DNA from: Talinum fruticosum
Taxonomy: Eukaryota; Streptophyta; Magnoliopsida; Caryophyllales; Talinaceae
Reading direction: 5' to 3'
DNA: 64,000 nucleotides
NCBI GenBank assembly: GCA_021018815.1
Contig: JAITYX010000010.1
Coordinates: 8,423,001-8,487,000 of the forward strand
The notes under the pieces: generated by a model
What the model was told of the DNA's origin: nothing
The model's input: only the letters and a program-made list of their open reading frames with translations
The model's database searches: none
Translations under genes and position numbers: made by a program
In this document: piece by piece, positions 58,526 through 64,000 of the stretch
How positions within the stretch are numbered: the first letter of the stretch is position 1
How the letters are laid out: every line of letters begins with the position of its first letter

Positions 58526-59880
58526 GGATTATTCCAAAGTTACAAAGGGGACGAACAACGATGAACAAGAAGAACTTGACACGTAGCAGAGATGATCCAA
58601 CTTTCCTTACCCGGATCCAATTCGACAGGCGCTATAAACCGGTAGGTGAGAGCGCAACTCGCTTTATGAGGTATGTTGGTGCGATAACCCGAACACACAT
58701 GAACATCAACTATAGAAATTGGAGCACAGTCCCAGATTCGGTTAAAGAAAACCTTTGGAATGATATAGAGGTAAATGCACCACATCTCAACTTAGAATTG
58801 CAACTTATTGTAAATGGTTAATATTAATGTGTGTTGTTCTTGCATTTCAGAAAAAATTTCAACTTGGACATTGAGGAATCGGATATTTCATTGGTCAAAC
58901 ACAAGACCCTTATGTCGGTGGCGAGAGAAATTTAGAAACTTCAAGTCTTACATTGTCATTGTTTGGGTCTACAAGGTAAGGGATATCATGGCGGAAGATA
59001 GACCCCGGGAGGTCTACAACTTCATAATCGAGGAGGATTTGAAGAATTTTGAAGCATATAACTCATCTTCGGGATACAAGGTAATTTAACATTTGTTCTC
59101 ATTTTTATAACAAGTCTTATTTATTGATTTTTTTTTCTAGAGTTAATTTCTTTAGAATTTCTTTATAATTTAACATTTCTAATCTTATTTACGAAAATTT
59201 TGTTGTCTTAATTACTTGTATAGGCACAAGGTGAAGCCAATCGAAAGAGGATTAAGAACAATGTGTTCTCATACGATGTCTCATGGGGGATATGGGAAGG
59301 TGGATGAGAAGTTGTACAAGCGAAGCTTGAACAACTTCAAAGCGGGTCCGATGAAATTGCCATCACGGATATTTCGTAGCTCACTAAAGATAAGGATGGG
59401 TTGTGGGTCGAAGGAAGAAAGAAGAAAGATGGCACCTTCACTTGAACGAAGTACAATCTATTGTGCAGCGACTCGTGAGCTTTTTACTATTTCTTTATTT
59501 ATTTTGAGAACTTATCGGTTTTTAAATATATATGAATTGCCTAATATGATAATTTATTTCCTTCTTACATGAGTCTTTGTCATATACCTCGACTTCACAA
59601 GTCGTTGACACTACCGAGAGGAAGGACAAGTTAGCCTTGACCATAGATAGAGATAAGCATCCCATTCATGTTCGAGCCATCGGTGAGGGTGGCAATACTT
59701 GAGCACTTCAAGGCTAGAAAGAAGTGCCATGTCTCTTTCAGCGAAGTAGATATCGAGGCAATGATTTCTCAAGTGGAGTGCATATTGTCCGCCCAAATGA
59801 AGTCCCAAATGGTCGTCCAAGTGGAGTCCCAAGTGGTTGTACGGATAGAAGAGATGTCGGGTTAGATGATGGCCCGCCTC
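58526..59880 (+). pseudogene. CACTA ORF1-like protein, copy 2
   Basis: Exons: 58526-58770 (ending VTRTHMNINYRNWSTVPDSV-like sequence: ITRTHMNINYRNWSTVPDSV then KENLWNDIE), about 58851-59081 (KKF..., RPREVYNFIIEEDLKNFEAY), about 59222-59470 (QGEANRKRIKNNVFS...), and 59590-59865 (acidic, EAMISQVE). Frame shifts remain but fewer than in copy 1. Same family and order as 50251-51470. Confidence 0.65.
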
Positions 59881-60399
59881 ACAGCGTACTTCATTAAGAT
59901 GGGTATCCCGGCGCCCAACTTGGAAGAGTTACATCCATTTTCACCCCAGACACCGACGAGCCCGAACACGAGCTCACCCGTCGACTAATTCAAAGTTATG
60001 GCCGAGGTAATTAAGATTTGGCTACCTAATTAGAATGCATGTTTTTATTTTGACTAATTATTGGTGTATACTTGTTGAATGAATGGTGTATATATTTTGG
60101 TTGTTGTGGAACTCCGGCGTGTGGTTGTTGAGTAATTAGTTGTTGTTTGGTGTTGGTGTTTTGGATGAGGGTCGTTATCCAGGGAGAATGTCTACTTTTA
60201 AGAGGAAACTTTGTTCGTTTTTTTTCTAGGATTCTAGATAGTTTAAGTATACAAATAAGATGTAGAAAAAATGTTACTTGGCACCATTTATTAAAGGGTA
60301 AGTATACAAATAACTTAAATGGAGTTTTAATGGTGTTAATAATTACATTTTTATATATGTTATTTGTGTCGATGTAGGGCCCACTAGATGCTTGCTACC

Positions 60400-60910
60400 A
60401 TATATATGAGGAGTAACGTCGTGTACTCGGTTGGATCCTTTGGGTCATCCCGTGAGTAAAGATATCAAAACAATACTCGACTTGTGAGTTCATTACTTTA
60501 CTCATTTTCTGTTTTTTTGTTAAGTGTTCTTTTCGGTTGTTTGTTAATGTATGCCTTTATGATATAATAATACATGTTCTTTCATTTGAATTTTATTTTC
60601 AACCGATTGAAAAATAGTGCGCTTGAAATGTATTATTATTTGGGAGGCTCGAGAGGCCCACATAGGAAATCAACCCAACTGTTGTCCCTATAAAGGCGAG
60701 GTTCTCTTCGCTGAGCTTTAAATTAGTTTTCATTTGAAATTACTTGCTATATAACTACTAATTAATTCTCCATGTGTCGGGAATCTTTGATTTATTGTAG
60801 TGCCACAAACAACAGAGGAACGTGGAATTTGACTTCTACATTGTCCACTACATGAAAGAGATTGTGACCCATCCGAATTTCGATGATCGAAATCTAATCT
60901 CAAAGAGTTA
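60400..60910 (+). pseudogene. Ulp1-like (C48) peptidase remnant, copy 2
   Basis: LDPLGHPVSKDIKTILDL near 60430-60484 and FDFYIVHYMKEIVTHPNFDD near 60828-60887, the counterpart of 51960-52500. The second block is closer to the family pattern than in copy 1. Confidence 0.45.
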
Positions 60911-61771
60911 TTTGCACTTACACTTGTATTTGTTTATGAAAATTTAATATATATTGTTATGTTCTTTTCAACTTAATTAGTACTTGCACTTGACGTAATC
61001 ATATTACTTTTACATCATTTGTCACAGTATTTTCCAATAAAGAAGCCCCCAGTACCTATATACAAGCTGTGTTAGATGATCTAAGACAGGGTAGGGTGTA
61101 GTTTGTGTATAACCGTATAAAGATACTTACAGAGGTATATATTTAGACATGATTTTTCTTCATTATTTGATCGGTAAATTTTGTGTTTTTTAATTGTATG
61201 CATACATTAATATTATTGTGTGAAACGTATGTGATGCTATTGATTGTATATATTTTGGAATAATATTCTAGTTGTACATATTCGAAACAGTTTATGTATG
61301 TTGTGTAAATGGTTAAATGTATTCGGCTAATTATATAATTGTACAGGGGGTATGAAAAAATATAAAAAAAATTATAAAAAAATTAGACCTTTTACTACGG
61401 TTCTTTGGTAAGAACCATAGTAATATGTGTGAAAATAGCCTATTACTACGGTTTTTAGGTAAAAATTGTATAATGGTCACCCAAATTTGGCCAAAAGGGG
61501 GAATTTGGGCTCAAACCTATTACTATGATTTTGGAGAAAGAACTATAGTAATAATTAACCTATTACTACGATTTTGTATCCAGAATTGTTGTAATATGTT
61601 ATATTTTACTACGATTGCTCAAATAAACCGTAGTAATAGGTTCTTTTTACTACGGTTGAGAACCGTAGTAAAAGATGCCTATCTACTACTACGCTAGCAT
61701 ACACGACGCCTAATAACCGTAATAAAAGATTTTTTGAACCGCAGTAAAAGTTAGTTCCTGTTGTAGTAGTG

Positions 61772-62722
61772 AAAACATGAATTAAGTGTGTTAGGATTAT
61801 ACTATATGATTAAAGATTAGCAAATGAAATTATTAAAAAATAATTCTTTGTGAAAATGGATGGACCACTCTAGATTAATGGAAAGTACATCTATATATAT
61901 AGGTTGGCCAGAAAAACGGAAAGAACAAACTACTCAATGTCTTATTGTAAAGCAGTTTTTTAGGCAAAAAAGTCTTTAAACTTTGGACTTTATTATTTCT
62001 TCCTAAACTATCTCCTTATATACCGGTGTTACTGATGTACGCTAAAAAGCATTACTATGTCACTTTATTTGAATTCCCTCCAATCTATTGCTACGTTTAA
62101 GTAGCATACTAATGTGTTTTAATGTAGAGCGACACCGATAAATTTAAATAAAGTCTAAAGTTTAGGGACTTTTTGCCTAAAAACACTTTTTCTTAAATAT
62201 TTAGTATTTTCTTTTATATTGTATTATGTGTATTAAATTAAAAAAATAATAATATAATTAAATAGTAGAAAGGTACAATGCTGCCACTCATTGATTACGT
62301 AAAATCACATTTTCATCGATAATTTTTCATGATTGTAGCTGACGAATTAGGGTGGCATTTGTAGCCAACAAATAATACGACTTCACAATTGTCGATTAAT
62401 TCCACATTATCTATTAAAATCTTTGTGATATTAAAACATATAATGCATCAATTTGCTCTAAAAATGTATTTTGTTGCAAAACATATATTATCAAACAAAA
62501 AAATGAAAAAACGGGCAAGTGACCTAGTAATAGTAGAAAAGAGCCGATAAACCATTATTCAAACAAGATAATAAGTAACAGATCACATACATAAGCATGC
62601 TTGTAAGCAAGCTGATGATGATGATTATTGTCCTACTTATTCATACATTAGCTCAAACATTAGATAGATAATTAATGGCAAATTTAGTATATGCCATTGT
62701 TAATCGGCTCAGATTTTTTACT
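61772..62722. other. 3' flank of PLAT gene 4 (duplicate of 53353-54258)
   Basis: AT-rich, no gene. Contains about 55 bases (62620-62675, TGATGATGATTATTGTCC...) absent from the first copy. Confidence 0.65.
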
Positions 62723-63641
62723 TCAGGCAACGACATACTGACGAAGAAGGGTGTCCCGAGCTTGAGATTGATCAACATCGTCTAATTTTATGGGGCATCT
62801 ATTAATTGTGACAGTGGCTCCCCTGTTTACCCATTGATAGAAAGGAAATCGAGTACGGGATTGCCGAACACCCGCCGGATTAAAGGCTTCCACGTCAATA
62901 TAATCGACGAGCCAACGAGGACGAGCCCCACCGTTGTCATGACCTATCAGTATTTGACAAGGAGTGTAACACTCCTGTCTAGTAGTGATAGTGAAATGGT
63001 CAAGGCTACCCCTTCCAAAGTAACCGTAGTTTGGCCCATTATCTCCGAACTGTGAAAGGTCAAGTACATTGATAAAGCAATCGTGTTGAGCCCGGCATAA
63101 AGTTAACCTTATTCTAGCAGTCGACCCTGCATTAACTCGGTTTGTAGTTTGAGTTGTGATTCTGTATCTGCATCCAAACTGTTGTCCCTGCACATACATA
63201 TAAATTTTTATGTGAGATAATTGTATACAGAACATTGTATTAGTTATTGTGTACATATATGTACAACTACTTGACGTATCTATATGCTTAATAATTCATA
63301 TTTAAGGTTTACTTTAAGCACCGATTAACAACAAATTTCGTAACTGTACTGGCACTCACACATACCCTTATAATAATACACCTTTCAGATTAAAGTCTTT
63401 CGATGACAATCATTAGGTGAAAACACCATAAACTTCACATACAAAATTCTGGAAATAGTTTTTTTTTAAAAAAAAATGGGTCAATGCCTGTAACACCGCG
63501 AAACGAAACATATGCACGCATATATATATATATATAAGAGGCCTAGATTGACAAAATTAAATGTACCGAGGAAGGAGACACGAAAGTCGCTATAAGCAAC
63601 AACACCATGCAAACCCAAACATGGCTTCCTTGCTTCTCCAT
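62723..63641 (-). CDS. PLAT-domain secreted protein (gene 4), two exons
   Basis: On the minus strand exon 1 is 63641-63567 and exon 2 is 63187-62723, with a GT-AG intron of 379 bp, giving 179 residues. It is a recent duplicate of gene 3. The signal peptide differs at three positions (N6S, T19A, M21V). The mature part differs at E61D, D128N, Q129P, Y136R, D146N and Q169R; all six cysteines are kept. I count about ten non-synonymous and two synonymous base differences over 540 bases. Four of the six mature changes fall within residues 128-146, the edge strand before the last cysteine. A TATA-like CTATTTGTAG complement lies at 63741-63750. Predicted secreted or ER-lumenal; ligand unknown. Confidence 0.92.
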
Positions 63642-64000
63642 GGCACCCTCAAAAGCGAGTAGTTGAGCAGCAACAGTAGTCGAGCTTATCTATGAAAGCC
63701 TGATTTAGTTTTTGCTGTGAGTTGGTGCTCGGAACAGCTCCTATTTGTAGCCATTGAAAAACGAGGCCAATTTGTGTGTGGGGAGATGATGAAAGCGAAA
63801 GGACACAAAGAAGACAATGGGTTGCAAGATACGACGCTAGGGGGCATCCACGTAATTGATTGCCATTACCAATGAAAAAAATGAATATAAAGTCTTATTA
63901 AAATATTCTATTTAGTTGTAAGTATTGCAATAAGAAATTATAAGTAAATATAAAATATTATATATGATTTATATAATGTTTATATATAGTAGTAATGCGT
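63642..64000. other. upstream region of PLAT gene 4
   Basis: Duplicate of about 55173-55535: leader, TATA-like box (63741-63750), then AT-rich sequence that starts the 0.55-kb repeat seen upstream of gene 3. The duplication therefore runs past the window. Confidence 0.65.

Larger units (their letters stand above)
57716..61771 (+). mobile_element. second copy of the outer CACTA (left end missing), no inner insertion
   Basis: 57716-58623 matches 20942-21891 and 58624-61771 matches 50248-53352. The right terminus TTGTAGTAGTG is followed by AAA, as at 53352, showing that both descend from one insertion event. It carries the uninterrupted ORF1 exon across the ACT site where the 28-kb inner CACTA sits in copy 1. 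The first ~390 bases of the element are replaced by an orphan CACTA end. Confidence 0.88.

Noticed and set aside
1..64000. tRNA, rRNA or other structural RNA genes
   Set aside because: I looked for cloverleaf-type A/B boxes and rRNA words by eye and saw none convincing; the tRNA-like strings are retroelement primer sites.

Overview
This is nuclear DNA of a flowering plant, most likely a eudicot. It is AT-rich and gene-poor, with GT-AG introns, En/Spm (CACTA), PIF/Harbinger, Athila-type and LINE elements, an endogenous plant pararetrovirus and TTTAGGG-type repeats. Nothing in it is bacterial. I cannot name the species.

The only host genes I can support are small secreted PLAT/LH2-domain proteins with six conserved cysteines. 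There are six loci: a 5'-truncated gene at the left edge (+), a pseudogene split by a LINE (1045-4360, +), a 3' remnant (17068-17260, +), an intact two-exon gene (18447-19559, +), and two nearly identical intact two-exon genes on the minus strand (54259-55172 and 62723-63641). The last two lie in a tandem duplication of about 6.3 kb of shared sequence, copies about 8.4 kb apart.

0-20.5 kb: PLAT genes and relics between decayed transposons. These are a LINE fragment with its own 1.5-kb insertion, two truncated CACTA left ends, a minisatellite, a hAT-like MITE, and a complete PIF/Harbinger (10505-16217, TSD TAA) whose Myb-like ORF1 is split by a solo LTR (TSD ATCGC).

20.5-53.4 kb: a five-level nest, each level marked by a target-site duplication. 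An outer CACTA (20549-53352, TSD AAA) contains an inner CACTA (21895-50247, TSD ACT). That contains an Athila-like retrotransposon (31380-47001, TSD CAACC), which contains a third CACTA with TNP2 (36631-44926, TSD AAA), which contains a TGTAAC...GTTACA element splitting TNP2 (about 39787-42691). A rearranged endogenous caulimovirid (23015-30737) sits at the left edge of the Athila element. It is flanked by a duplication of about 667 bp that includes the first 25-26 bases of the Athila LTR, so it arrived after Athila.

53.4-64 kb: PLAT gene 3, AT-rich repeats, an orphan CACTA end, then the second copy of the duplicated block (CACTA right part plus PLAT gene 4). That copy lacks the 28-kb inner insertion and so preserves the empty site.

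All transposon and viral ORFs seen here are broken. Coordinates of element ends are read by eye from terminal repeats and target-site duplications; identities quoted are rough estimates.
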